A stretch of DNA of 64,000 bases from Selaginella moellendorffii (lineage: Eukaryota > Streptophyta > Lycopodiopsida > Selaginellales > Selaginellaceae), in assembly GCF_000143415.4 (NCBI RefSeq), contig NW_003314291.1, forward strand, positions 1,658,935-1,722,934, given 5' to 3'. The translations under genes were made by a program, and so were the position numbers. The notes under the pieces are model-generated. The model was not told the DNA's origin. It worked only from the letters and a program-made list of their open reading frames with translations, and ran no database searches. Positions 31,621-42,430 of this stretch are shown here, piece by piece. How positions within the stretch are numbered: the first letter of the stretch is position 1; every line of letters begins with the position of its first letter.

Positions 31621-32483
31621 AGTCACGGCAAAAGTACTGTATCGTTTTTTATCTGAACGGTGTCCTTTTCTCCCATGAGCGTGGCTCGTCCTCGAATGTC
31701 ACTGCACCCTCCAAAGCCTGCGGTCGCAAGTTGGTCAAAAGAGACAGATTCACATTAATCACACGGGAGAAACTGCGGGATCTAATAATGACCATGCGAC
31801 ACTTAAAACAGAGGGCCGGGTTCAATTTGCAATTGGGAGTTTGGAAATCCATGATGTGCCACAATGCATTAACGTTGCTACAGATGATGCACGATCAGAC
31901 GCGAGTAATATTACCATTTGACTTTCTCCTAACGCAGGAGGATTGCTTGACTATGGTCCATGTGAGGGGTAGCAAGCCCATCTTCGTCAAGGCAGAGGCT
32001 GTAGTGATGAACCGGACTGCTAGGTCAAGTGAAATCCTCATCATCGATGACTCGCCGATTAAAACTGCAGCGAATACGCACACATATGCAGTGCACCCCA
32101 TCTCTTGCAGTATGGAAACTAGGGAGAAGAAACCGTATGTTCTGGGGGACCTTGCAAAACGGCTTGAAGCGATGGTGATAGAGAACCGGCCAGTCCAGGA
32201 GGTGGCTGCAGAAATCAACCAAATGGCAGATGGAACTGTATATCAGAAGCCATTTGATCGGACAGACACCAGTCATCATTTATGGCATGTATATTGTCTA
32301 GCCAAGCACTATCCGCATCTCCATAATCTGCTCAACCGGATGGGTTCTTCGACCACTGAACATGAGCGTGGACGTATTAGAGAAGAGATGGCATTACTAT
32401 TGGGTTTAAATCCTGATAGTGTGGAGAGTGATGAAATTCCAAGATTATTGTATAGGCGTTGGAGGCAAAAAATAACAGTTTGA
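31621..32483 (+). CDS. FCP1/NIF-like HAD domain (C-terminal exon), nucleophile lost
   Basis: Family members use DLN/DLD to form a phospho-aspartate. Here motif I reads IVFYLNGVLF: the first Asp is Tyr (codon 31650-31652) and the second is Asn (31656-31658). Motif II is present in form (LGVWKSMMCHNA), and motif IV is well preserved (ILIIDDSPIKTAANTHTYAVHP, around 32035-32100). The fold is probably intact but phosphatase activity unlikely, so a binding role is inferred. The exon continues the same frame as 30995-31573. It ends at TGA 32481-32483, right before a palindrome-like remnant. Copy L's version is outside the window. Confidence 0.72.
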
Positions 32484-32901
32484 GATGGCATGTATTTATT
32501 TAAAAATGTAACTTATTATGGCATGGGGTTCCATGCCATTGTATTAATATTAAAAGACAATTCTTTGAGAGGATTTGCATTATACTAGAAGTGTTACAGC
32601 ATGTTATTGGAAGTCTACGAAGTTGTTTTATTAATAAGGGGAAAGTAAAGATTGAATGGGGACTTGGGCTCCACCTAGACTCGGAGCAACTGAGCCAATA
32701 TTAAAAGGATGGAAAGAAATTGGACGACGATGACAAGGAGAAGAGAGAGGTGAAGCAGTGGCAGGGGGAGGAGAAGTGATTGAGTAGACATTTCCTTGTT
32801 TAAAATAAAATGGCATGTGCCTCAATGCAGTTGAATTTTGTTATATTTATATACTATATAAAGGTTTGGAAACCTTATTTTACAAGTGGGATAATGACAA
32901 T
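32484..32901 (+). other. HAD-side subterminal region of copy R
   Basis: A/T-rich 3' region with palindromes at 32518-32539 and 32810-32831, a half palindrome at 32484-32494 and a GA-rich stretch (32700-32780). No ORF. It probably contains the polyadenylation region and subterminal binding sites. Confidence 0.5.
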
Positions 32902-32922
32902 TCCCACTTTAACGAAATAGAG
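32902..32922 (-). repeat. Terminal inverted repeat, HAD-side end of copy R
   Basis: Read on the minus strand it begins CTCTATTTCG and ends TTAAAGTGGGA. Beyond 21 bp the two ends diverge. A second TGGGA-type half repeat (AAGTGGGATAATG) lies just inside, at 32884-32896. Confidence 0.88.
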
Positions 32923-34304
32923 TTTTATGGGGGATAAATTGTTTATGTTGCGATATAGGGAGTCAATGTCAAAGAAGGAAATGCTCATTATCAAGGAGAC
33001 CATCATTGAGACACCTAAACACTCTGGAACACCAGGAAGTGGTGTTTAGTGTCACAAGGGCAATAGATAAGGCCCAAGGGACTAAGTCCCTAGCAAATGA
33101 TGGATAGGAGATGCCTTCCAAACGTCCAAGGTTGTAGAGACAAGAGGAATCCGTCTACCCGATTTGGACAAAGCCAAAAATGGGATTTTGGCAAGGCTAG
33201 TGATGGGCATATGGAGCCCATAAGTAGCAATGGTAATCCTGGAGTGTGGGATTATAAGGCGAGCATGCCCAAATTGAGGAACCACTCCCTAAGCTATCGG
33301 TTAGGTTCATCCCTATGAATACTTGCTAAGGCATGATAAAATGTGCAAAGCTATCCTGCTAGTCTGGAGGAGAATAACTAAAGGAAACATATGAGGCCAA
33401 AAGGCAAGTAGTATTGGGATGGAACTGAACCATAGAAATTGAAAGGCATAACCAACGGTGATTATACAAGTTGGGAGTGGAGAATCAAGAGGGTGCTCGA
33501 GGATGTTGTTACTAGCAACCGCGATGATATGGAGAGTCTAAAATGTGGAATTATCCATGTTGGACCATATGGTGAGTAGGGAGTTTGCAAAGGAGAAGCC
33601 TTAGCAAGCTAAGGAACAGAGTTCCTTGAAGGTTCCCAAAGACAATTCTAGGTAAATAAGTACCTACCTTGAGCATGCGAAATCAGAGTGGCGCAGCAGA
33701 AGCGTGGTCTTGAAGCTGGCTATGAGGCGAGGCTATCAAGGTTGGGGAAGTAGTTCCCGAGTGTTCAAAAAGAGGGCTTTGAACAAAAGTCGATGGGTAA
33801 GGATTTTCATGCTTATGCATGAACTATGTTACAGTGGCCGGATGACTTACTAAGTGAGATTGGCGAGTCAGGGGAACAAATCCCTTAGTTGAAGGTGCTA
33901 ACTTCAAAAGGGGTGGCCCATGGGGCCGAGCATGGAGGAGTCCATGCATGATCACAGACTTGTCAAGCGAGAGGACTTGGCAGTGTGGAGAAACTAGGTT
34001 CCTAAGCTGTGATCTATAGCGCTCTTTAAGTATAAGTTGGTGCACCAGCGTGGGGAGTCACGCTAGGCATTTTTTGCAATGCCATCCATAGATGCATATA
34101 CGGAGGTTGGGTTTGAGTCCCAACCTTCTAGTGCTTGGGTTCGAGTCCTAAATCACTAGGGCATGGTGTTGGTTTGGAATATGAGGACACTCATTTTTCG
34201 ATGGTCATGGACTCTCAGTGAGGAGATTGGTTTGGGCACACCGCCAAGCGAGGTATGCCTCGGAGTCATGATGCACGGTTAGATTGCTTAGTGTGGCTTG
34301 GCAT

Positions 34305-35439
34305 TGTAAGGAACCAACTCACCAAAGTGTCGTAGGCTAAAGGATCCCTGAATGCATGACCAAAATGATAAAGAGTTCATTGAATGGGACCGAGTCTGAG
34401 ATCGAGTCCAAGACCGACTCTGAGACCGAGTTTGAGATAGAGTCCAGAATCGAGTTGGAGGCCGACTCGGAGACTGAGTTCGAGACCGAGTTCGAGACGG
34501 AGTCTGAGATCCAAAATCGGGTCCGAGACCGAGTCCGAGGTCGAGGCCGAGGTCGGGTCCGAGATCGGGTCCGAGACCGAATCCGAAGTCAGATCCGAGA
34601 TCGAGTCCAAGATCGAGCCAGAGACTGAGTTCGAGTACTAATACAGGTCAAGGGCTGAAAGCCTAAAGCGTGCGTTTCCCGGGGGGGGGGGGCTGCAGGG
34701 GGTTGCAAAAGTATAGTAGGGATAGTGAGGTCCAAGAACCAGTTTTGAAGGAACTCTCTAGTGGGGCTTCCAAACTGACATGAGGTTGAGACTGGGACTG
34801 AGGGGCCTTAGGTGGGAGTGAGCATGGACTTGGTTGGTGCCGGAGGGGCCATCCAAGGAAGTGCTCAAGATCAGCTCCCACTCCTGAAAGGGAAACCGAC
34901 TGCTGTGCTCCCGGCTCATGTGGAGTGGTGCCCCACTTGAGTACCATGCGGCTCATTGGTCCTCACCCTTCCTAGGGGCTTGGACCTTCCCTTCGGGATG
35001 GAAGTGGGGGGTAGAGGTACCCATACCATGCCGTTAGGCCACGGTGTTTCTCCTCGATGTTTCGCCCCGGTGTCCCGAAGCAAGTGTTGCACCCAAGACT
35101 TGGGATTTAGAGGGTCCCATGATCAAGTCTTGTGGTACCAAGAGATGTTAGGAACCTAGAAGCTTAGTGTGCTTGGTTGCTTGTGCTTGTGGGGAGTGTA
35201 GCCGAACCTTAAGTCCAGTTTAACTCGGGGAGGAGGATTGGGAGAGATTTGGGAATCCGTGGATGGATGGCTAACACTTTGTTGCTTGTGCAGTGAGTAG
35301 GTGAAACCAAATAGAACCAAGTAGGAGCTGGTACCATAGGCGAGAACCTTGGCGAGGGAACTTAGCAAAAGCCAAGGCAGTGTTGGACGGATAGATGAGT
35401 TAAGATGGCAAATTGGAAAGGAAAAATTTGTGGCTTACA
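34305..35439 (+). repeat. Solo gypsy LTR with target duplication GGCAT
   Basis: 1135 bp, TGTAAGGAACC ... GTGGCTTACA, the same family as the LTRs of the element at 44778-51687. GGCAT at 34300-34304 and 35440-35444 flank it. The uninterrupted site is visible in LARD C near 57610. It arose by LTR-LTR recombination of a full element. Confidence 0.92.
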
Positions 35440-36446
35440 GGCATATCTAACTTGAACACTTGGTGCAAGTGGCACCAAGGACGTGGTGAATGAGATGGGG
35501 ACACCCAGTCAGAATTGCTATAGACCCTTAGCCGGAAGGGCTAGCTTGGGTGCACTGCCAAGTGTGGGGGATGCCCCCGGGGTCATGGTGAACAACTTAA
35601 AGGTCTGGAAGACCTAATACCTATTGGCAAACTTGTTAAGGTGCCAAGGTGAGGTGATCTTATGGCTAAAATAAGGACAAGGTCCTTGTGAGGTTAAGGG
35701 ATAAAGTCCCTAGTTCAAAGTGTTGGTTTGATCTATTGATGATGGTGTGGCTTGGTCAAGGTGACCAAGTGGGAAGAACACCTAAGGGAAATGATTTATG
35801 ATTATGCGATAGCATAGTAAGTCTGAAGAAAGTAGTCTCTATAAGAGACCCATGGGAGGGTCACAAAGTTGGGCCAGGGATAGAGCCCACAGTAGAAAAT
35901 CCTAAAGAGACGTACTAGGGGTGAACACCCTCTGGACTTAGCAAAAGCAAAGTCCTTGTTATGGAACCAAAAGGATACCTCGAGAATAGAGGTAGTGATC
36001 TGATGTTGCTAGGTGTAACAATCAAGGATAAGAGCAAAGGACTAGTGGCTAAGAAAAAAGCCATGGGAATCATGGGAAAGAATCCAAATGGCAAAGTTAG
36101 ACCGAGAACACTAATGTGTTGGGTGCTAACGGATTGTGAGAAAGGCAATGTTTCCCCAAAGATGGATTCCCAATTGCTTCGATTTGGCAAGAGTGGAAGC
36201 TCCAAGGGAGAGAGCGGTAAGGTAGCCAAATGATAGGGCCATGGACAGCCTTAGCACAAATTATGATAACTGGAACTTAGTGCCAAAGGTGGCATGATAT
36301 CGAAGAGAGGGTGATGGTGCCCTCAAGTAAAGAACTTCATAGGATGTGGAAGTGGAGTTGCACCATGTGCAACGTAAGGTGTCGAAGACACCTAGAAAAT
36401 TGACTCTGAGAAGTCAAAATTAAAAGTTCCAAACTGCAAAGGCTAT

Positions 36447-37126
36447 TGTGAGACACAAAATCCCTAGGCCCCAAAGTGGAGCCGGAAAGGGTGCCACGTG
36501 GTAGTGGCTGAAGCGAGAGCCAAACGAGCGTAACACGTTTGGACCAAAAGCTCCGACTTGAAAAGTCAAGAGCGGGAGTGGAACTCCCAACGAAGTGCTC
36601 AAGGAACGAGCACGAAGCGAGCAAAAAGCGAGGCTCCAAAAAGGGACCCAAAAGGACCAACACATGGCACGTGGAAGTGGAGTCCGAGATGGACTCGAGT
36701 TGGAGTCCGAAGTGGAGTCCGAGATGGACTCGAGTTGGAGTCCGAAGTGGAGTCCGAGATGGACTCGAGTTGGAGTCCGAAGTGGAGTCCGAAATGGAGT
36801 CCGAGATGGACCCGAGATGGAGTCCGAGATGGAGTCCGAGATGGACCCGAGATGGAGTCCGAGATGGAGTCCGAGATGGAGTCCGAGGTGGACCCGAGAT
36901 GGACCCGAAATGGAGTCCGAGATGGAGTCCGAGATGGACCCGAGATGGAGTCCGAGATGGAGTCCGAGATGGACCCGAAATGGAGTCCAAGATGGACCCG
37001 AGATGGAGTCCGAGATGGAACCGAAATGGAGTCCGAGATGGACCCGAGATGGAGTCCGAGATGGAGTCCGAGATGGAGTCCGAGATGGAGTCCGAGATGG
37101 AGTCCGAAGTCGAGACCGAAACCGGA

Positions 37127-37169
<43 letters not shown>

Positions 37170-38278
37170 TCGGGACCGAGACCGAGACCGAGGCCGAGGC
37201 CGAGACCGAGCCCGAGCCCGAGTCCGAGTCCGAGTCCGAGTCCGAGTCCGAGTCCGAGTCCGAGTCCGAGTCCGGAGCCTGAGAGGGTGAAAGCCCAAAG
37301 CGTTCGTCTCCCAAACCCTGGGGGGTTTGGTGAGCTCCAAAAGTATAGTAGGGGGAGGACTGCAGTGGAGCCAGTTTGGCCAGGAAAGGCCAGTTTGGCC
37401 CAGGAAGGCCGGACCCAGTGTTGGGTGATGAGCTGCCCACTGGGAAGTCCAAGACTAGAGTGAACACAGACCGACAAGCGGGGTAGCTTGGTGAAGTGTT
37501 CAAGAGCCGGCTTTAGTTCCCCCGGGAGATCGACTGGCCGATGCTCCCAGTCCAAGTGTGGGTGGCACTACCTACTTGGATACCTGGTGTGGCTCAACGG
37601 AACCTCACTCTAAGCCCATGGCTAGAGCACCTAAAGGCGAAAGGTGGGGAGAGTACCCATGAGGCTTGCCTAAGGCCACGGTGTTCCGAAATGTTGTCCC
37701 AAAGGCCCAGACTGTGGAAAGGAAGAGGAGCAGTCCTCTGGGGTAGTGACCAAGGACACAGTCGTGTGGTGAGGAAGTCCCAGAGGACCGTGGGACTTAG
37801 TGGTCGGGCCTGTGGGTCTCGATCCAGTGGCAGTGTTGGCAAACACGGCCAGGGGCAGAAAGGGACTTAGTGGGGACTGACAGAGGGATATTGGGGAAGG
37901 CTATTCCCCTTGTCGGTGGGCATCCTAAGGATGCTAAGGAGTGGATCTGAGATGACCACTCACGGATGGTTTGCCTAGTCTTGGAGAGCCAAGACGGTGA
38001 TGCAAGTGGTATTGGACTACCAGTGTGGCAAAGGTGATTGGGCATGGCCTTAGCGTAACGGGCTGCGATGTCGGTGGTACCTTTGAGTGTCGGTCATGGG
38101 ATTGGACACGTGGTGCACTTGGACCAAGTGCAAATGTTGAGTGGCATGGATGCCATTCTCGGGGCTAGCAAGTCCCAAGTCCTGGATTGGACTTATGGAA
38201 GTTGTGAATGAGACTCCTCCAAGTGGTCAGAGGTGTGGTTAAGTGACTAAAGTAGAATGGAAAATTTAGTCGCTTACA
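36447..38278 (+). repeat. Solo LARD LTR with target duplication GCTAT
   Basis: 1832 bp, TGTGAGACAC ... CGCTTACA, flanked by GCTAT at 36442-36446 and 38279-38283. It contains the longest array in the window (36675-37280): ATGGAGTCCGAG / ATGGACCCGAG units then GAGACC and GAGTCC hexamers. The high CpG content of this array suggests it is young. Confidence 0.92.
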
Positions 38279-38591
38279 GCTATGTCGATGGAATCTGAGA
38301 CTACTCGAGAATGAGTAGTGGAATTGAGTTAGAGAGGGTGTCTCTAACGGGTTTAGCGAGAACTAAACCAATAAAAGGGAGCAAACCACCCCAGGTGGTC
38401 TAGTGAGTCTCTATGTTGGAGAGACTATGCAGCTTAGAGGATGGAGAAAGCATGGTGAGCCTTCGGGGTCAAACCATAGACAAATATTGGCCGGGTGCCA
38501 AGGATGGAAATGGTAATACATGTGGGTGGTACTTTATAAAAGGGTTTACTGTTCAATGAGGACATCGAACTTCGTCTATAGGTGGTGGAGT

Positions 38592-40092
38592 TGTGAAACA
38601 CAAAATCCCTAGGCCCCAAAGTGGAGCCGGAAGGGCGCCACGTGGTAGTGGCCGAAGCGAAAGCCAAACGAGCGTAACACATTTGGACTAAAACCTCAGA
38701 CTTGAAAGGTTGAGAGCAAGAGTGGAACTCCCAACAAAGTGCTCAAGGAATGAGCACGAAGCGAGCAATAAGCAAGGCTCTAAAAAAAGGGACCCAAAAG
38801 GACCTGAGATGGAGTCCGAGATGGAGTCCGAGATGGACCAAGATGGAGTTCAAGATGGAGTCTGAGGTGGACCGAGACGGAGTCTGAGATGGAGTCCGAG
38901 ATGGACCCGAGATGGAATCCGAGATGGAGTCCGAAAAGGACCCGAGATGGAGTCCGAGGTCGAGACCGAGACGGGGACCGAGACCGAGACTGAGATCGGG
39001 ACCAGGACCGAGACCGAGGCTGAGGCCGAGGCCGAGACCGAGCCTGAGCCCAAGTTCGAGTCCGAGTCCAAGTCCAAGTCCGAGTCCGAGTTCGAGTCTG
39101 AGAGGGTGAAAGCCCAAAGCGTTCGTCTCCCAGACCCTGGGGGGTTTAGTGAGCTCCAAAAGTATAGTAAGGGGGAGGACTGCAATGGAGTCAGTTTGGC
39201 CAGGAAAGGCCAGTTTTGCCTAGAAAGGCTGTACCCAGTGTTGGGTGATGAGCTGCTCACTGGGAAGTCCAAGACTAGAGTGAACACAGACCAACAAGTG
39301 GGGTAGCTTGGTGAAGTGTTCAAGAGCCGGCTTTAGTTCCCCCAGGAGATCGATTGGCTGATGCTCCCAGTCCAAGGTGGCACTACCTACTTGGATACCT
39401 GGTGTGGCTCAACGGAACCTCGCTCTAAGCCCACGGCTAGAGCACCCAAAGGCGGAAGGCAGGGAGAGTACCCACGAGGCTCGCGTAAGGCCACGGTGTT
39501 CCGAAATGTTGCCCCAAGGTCCTAGACTGTGAAAAGGAAGAGGAGCCATCCTATAGTTTAGAGACCAAGGATACGGTCATGTGAGGAGGAAGTCCCAGAG
39601 GACCGTGGGACTTAGTGGTCAGGCCTGTGGGCCTTGATCTAGTGGCAGTGTTGGCGAACACTGCCATGGGCAAAAACAAACTTGGTGGGGACCGGAAAGG
39701 GGATATTGGGGAAGGCTATTCCCCATGTCTATGGGCATCCTAAGGATGCTAAGGAGTGGATCTAGGATGATCACTCATGGACGGATGGCCCAGTCTTTGA
39801 GAGACGAGACTGTGATGTTGGTGGCGTTAGACCACCGGTGTGACCAAGATGAATGAGCATGGCCTTAGCATAATGGGCCGATATGTCGGTGGTACCTTGG
39901 GGTGTCAATCATGGGATCGGACACATGGAGCACTTGGACCAAGTGCAAAGGTTGAGTGGCAGGGATGCCATTCTCGGGGCTAGCAAGCCCAAGTCCAAAA
40001 TAAGACATATGGAGGTTGTGAGTGAGACTGCTCTAAGTGGTCGGAGGTGTGGTTAAGTGACTAAAGTAGAATGGAAATATTAGTCGCTTACA
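38592..40092 (+). repeat. LARD B 3' LTR
   Basis: 1501 bp from TGTGAAACAC to CGCTTACA, with a shorter array (38805-39105). It is preceded by GGTGGTGGAGT, the polypurine tract. Confidence 0.85.
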
Positions 40093-41188
40093 CATATCCT
40101 TGGTTACCACACGAAAGGACTGTTCTTCTTCCTTTCCATAGTCTAGGATTTTGGGATGATATTTTGAAACACCATAGCCTTACACGAGCCTTATGGGTAC
40201 TCTCCCCACCTTCCGCATTTGGGTGCTTTAGCCATGAGCTTAGAGCGAGGTTTCATTGAGCCATGCCAAGTATCCACGTAGGTAGTGCCCACCTACATTT
40301 GGACTAAGAGCATTTACCATTCGATCTCCTAGGGGAAATAGAGCCAGCTCTTAAACACTTCACCAAGCTACCCCACTTCTCAATCCATATTCACTATAGC
40401 CTTGGACTTCCCAATGGTCATCCCATCACCCAACAGTAGGGTATAGCCTTCCGAGGCCAAACTGGCCTTTCCTGGCTAAACTAGCCTTTCCTAGCCAAAC
40501 TGGCTCTATTGGGGTCCAACCCCTACACTCTCCCTACTATACTTTTCACTTTTGGAACCCCTTGCAGCCCCCACCCTCCCCCTCCCCCCCCCCCCCGGGG
40601 GACGATCGCTTTGGGCTTTCACCCAACAGCCTATATTAGTATTTGGACTCGAACTTGGACTCAGACTCAGACTCGGACTCAATCTCAGTCTCGGTCTCGA
40701 TCTCAGTTCTATCTCAAACTCCATCTTGGGTCCATCTCGGGTCCATCTCGGACTCCATCTCATGTCTATCTCAGACTTCATCTCGGACTCCATCTCGGGT
40801 CCATCTCAAGTCCACCTCGGACTCCATCTTGGACTCCATCTTAGGTCCATCTCGGGTCTATGTCCGACTCCATCTTGGGTCCATCTTGGACTCCATCTTG
40901 GGTCTATCTCGGACTCCATATCAAACTCTATATCAAGTCCATCTCGGACTCTATCTTAGATCCCATCTCAGGTCCATCTTGGACTCCATCTCAGACTCCA
41001 TCTTGGGTCCCATCTTGGGTCCGTGCTCGTTCCTCAAGCCCTTTGTTGGGAGTTCCACTCCCATTCTCGACTTTTCAAGTCGGAGCTTTTAATCCAAATG
41101 TGTTACACTCGTTTGGCTTTCACTTCAGCTACTACCACATAGCACCCTTTTGGCTCCACTTTAGGGCTTTGGGATTTGTGTCTCACAG
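40093..41188 (-). repeat. LARD LTR fragment, minus orientation
   Basis: Begins in mid-LTR (CCTTGGTTACCACACG) at the end of LARD B and ends at GTGTCTCACA. Its array (40640-41020) is rich in CTCAGA and CTTGGA where younger copies have CTCGGA. LARD B may have inserted into it. Confidence 0.75.
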
Positions 41189-41690
41189 GTAGGGGGTTCC
41201 AAAAGTACAAGAGGGAGAATGTGGGGGTTGGATTTCAGTGGACCAGTGGAACCAATTTGGCCAAGAAAGGCTAATATGACCCAAAAAGACTACACCCACA
41301 TGATGGGTGATGATATAACTATGAGACATAAATCCCAGAACTCCAAAAGTGGAGCAGAAAGGGTGTTGTATAGTAGTGGCTGAAGTGGGAGCCAAATGAG
41401 AGTAATATGTTTGGGCTAAAAGCTCCAGCTTGGACAGTGGAGAGTGGGAGTGGAACTCCCAAAGAAGTGCTCAAGAAATGAGCACAAAGCAAGTAGTGAG
41501 ACTCTAGAAAATGGACACAAAAGGACCAACACATGACACATGGAAGAGTCCAAGATGGACCCAAAATGAAGTCCAAAAGGGACTCAAGATGGAGTCACCC
41601 AGATGGAGTTCGAGATGGAGTCCAAGATGGACCCGAGATAGAGTCCAAGATGGAGTTCAAGATGGACCCAAAATGGAGTCTAAGATGCCA
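41189..41690 (+). repeat. Rearranged LARD LTR fragments, plus orientation
   Basis: A mid-LTR piece (41189-41318) followed by an LTR start (TATGAGACATAAATCCC at about 41319) and a decayed array ending at 41690. Confidence 0.65.
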
Positions 41691-41699
41691 TGTATATGA

Positions 41700-41967
41700 T
41701 GTGTTTCAAGTCAATTTACTGGCACTATATCGTGTTGATGCAAATCGCTCTATGGACAATTGTACCCCTCCAAAAGTTATGCATGGTGAACTTGAGTATG
41801 AGGTCGAGGTGATTCTCTTATCCTGCAAATCTTGTGGTGGTCATTCCAAGGAATATCTAGCTAAGTGGAAAGGTTACCCAACTTGTGAATCAACTTGGGA
41901 ACCTCTTAGGAATTTTACACATGCTCGTGAGCTTGTCACAGAGTATAAGAATTGTTATAAAAACTAG
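41700..41967 (+). pseudogene. Isolated chromodomain of a different Ty3/gypsy family
   Basis: The frame contains ELEYEVEVILLSCKSC, YLAKWKGYPTCESTWEPL and a C-terminal helix ending in YKNCYKN at a stop. It is fused in frame upstream to decayed LTR array sequence, so the long ORF start is artificial. It differs clearly from the chromodomains at 13012 and 46146. Integrase and RT are missing. Confidence 0.75.
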
Positions 41968-42430
41968 TTTTTGTAAATCTTGTAATAAATCTTGCAAATC
42001 AATAAAGTAATATATTTCTATAAATCAAAGTTTCATTTCTCTCGTTTGTTATTACTTAGGTCAGTTTTGGCAGGCTAACTTTAGCACTCCAGTGCATGCA
42101 TCCAATCCATAAACATGGGGATAACTATTATAAATTGATCACAAATCCCCATCTCTCTCTCGATGACTCATTTTTTAAAGGGGTGTGGTTCCAAATGTAT
42201 GGTAGGGATAGTGGTTGGAATGCATGTCCAACCACTTGAAACATTAGTTTGGCTCTTGCTGGGTTGTGTCACTCTTTATTCTACATCCAGCTTGGGTTTA
42301 AACCCAAGCTCTATATTGCTCTAGTTAGTGGGGTACTCTCCTCCTCGCATTAGGCCACTGGTATGCCAAAATTGTGCCAAACACCGTCAAATACCATTGC
42401 ATATAAGTGCTAGATATGGGGAGTTAGTGC
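41968..42430 (+). repeat. 3' end of that element and an old LTR-like fragment
   Basis: A/T-rich 3' region, then GTGGTTCCAAATGTATGG TAGGGATAGTGG-like core (about 42185) and a GCTTGGGTTTAAACCCAAGC stretch, which align with the LTR at 63240-63480. Much decayed. Confidence 0.55.

Larger units (their letters stand above)
28145..32483 (+). pseudogene. ParB-fold / methyltransferase-like / HAD fusion gene, copy R (deletion in first large exon)
   Basis: Exons: 28145-29658 (with the 1035-bp deletion), 29709-29783, 29822-29911, 29961-30086, 30152-30718, 30776-30790, 30840-30947, 30995-31573 and 31621-32483. Every junction is GT-AG, every one splits the codon after its first base (a G), and every internal exon from the second on is a multiple of three. 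The frame is open throughout, which strongly supports one gene. After the methyltransferase-like part come a Lys/Ser-rich linker, an acidic run of Glu and Asp (30480-30660), a repeat-rich Pro/Ala/Thr region and a C-terminal FCP1/NIF-like domain. The 15-bp exon encodes only basic residues plus Asn. An intact version should be about 1,600 residues. Confidence 0.75.
1..32922. repeat. Large inverted repeat formed by the two transposon copies
   Basis: Arms 1-11021 and 21315-30399 are reverse complements at very high identity, with a 10.3-kb spacer. Corresponding positions sum to 30400, then 31428, 31465, 31403 and finally 32336 across the arm. Each step is one indel: the 1035-bp ParB-gene deletion (net 1028), a low-complexity length change of 37 bp, a 62-bp insertion between palindromes, and the 933-bp deletion. 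The same end of the element faces inward in both copies. Confidence 0.93.
21315..32922 (+). mobile_element. DNA transposon copy R, complete ends, internally deleted
   Basis: An 11,608-bp element bounded by 21-bp terminal inverted repeats that differ at one position. It has two divergent genes: the ParB-like/HAD gene on the plus strand and the transposase on the minus strand. The left flank is the LTR of LARD A (minus-oriented); the right flank is the internal region of LARD B (plus-oriented). No target duplication could be found, and the two flanks belong to different retroelement copies, so a rearrangement at or near the ends is likely. Two deletions remove coding sequence relative to copy L, so this copy is probably non-autonomous. 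Confidence 0.9.
21315..32922. repeat. 22-bp palindrome family, copy R sites
   Basis: Sites seen: 21538-21559, 21854-21875, 21943-21964, 23258-23279, 23305-23326, 25161-25182, 25231-25252, 25329-25350, 25943-25964, 25981-26002, 26053-26074, 26902-26923, 26981-27002, 27140-27161, 27274-27295, 27932-27952, 28008-28029, 28068-28089, 29789-29810, 29930-29951, 30121-30142, 31366-31387, 31441-31462, 32518-32539 and 32810-32831. Many have perfect dyad symmetry over the whole 22 bp and would form strong hairpins. Placement spans introns, exons, the promoter region and the subterminal region. Confidence 0.92.
32923..40092 (+). mobile_element. LARD B with two nested solo LTRs, 5' end lost
   Basis: Internal region (plus orientation, starting at the transposon edge at a point equivalent to about 19060 of LARD A) runs 32923-34304, 35440-36446 and 38279-38591, followed by its 3' LTR 38592-40092. 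Two solo LTRs of different families interrupt it. The 5' LTR and primer site are absent, replaced by the transposon. Confidence 0.85.

Noticed and set aside
1-32922. CRISPR-like array
   Set aside because: Palindromes are irregularly spaced, occur in eukaryotic transposon genes and have no uniform spacers.
36337-37555. Long overlapping ORFs on both strands in the LTR array (up to 388 codons; also at 15416-16324, 38743-39323, 40506-41192, 55617-56156)
   Set aside because: Open in several frames at once because the array units lack stop-forming words; Ser/Asp, Arg/Pro and Gly/Leu strings with no conserved protein between copies.
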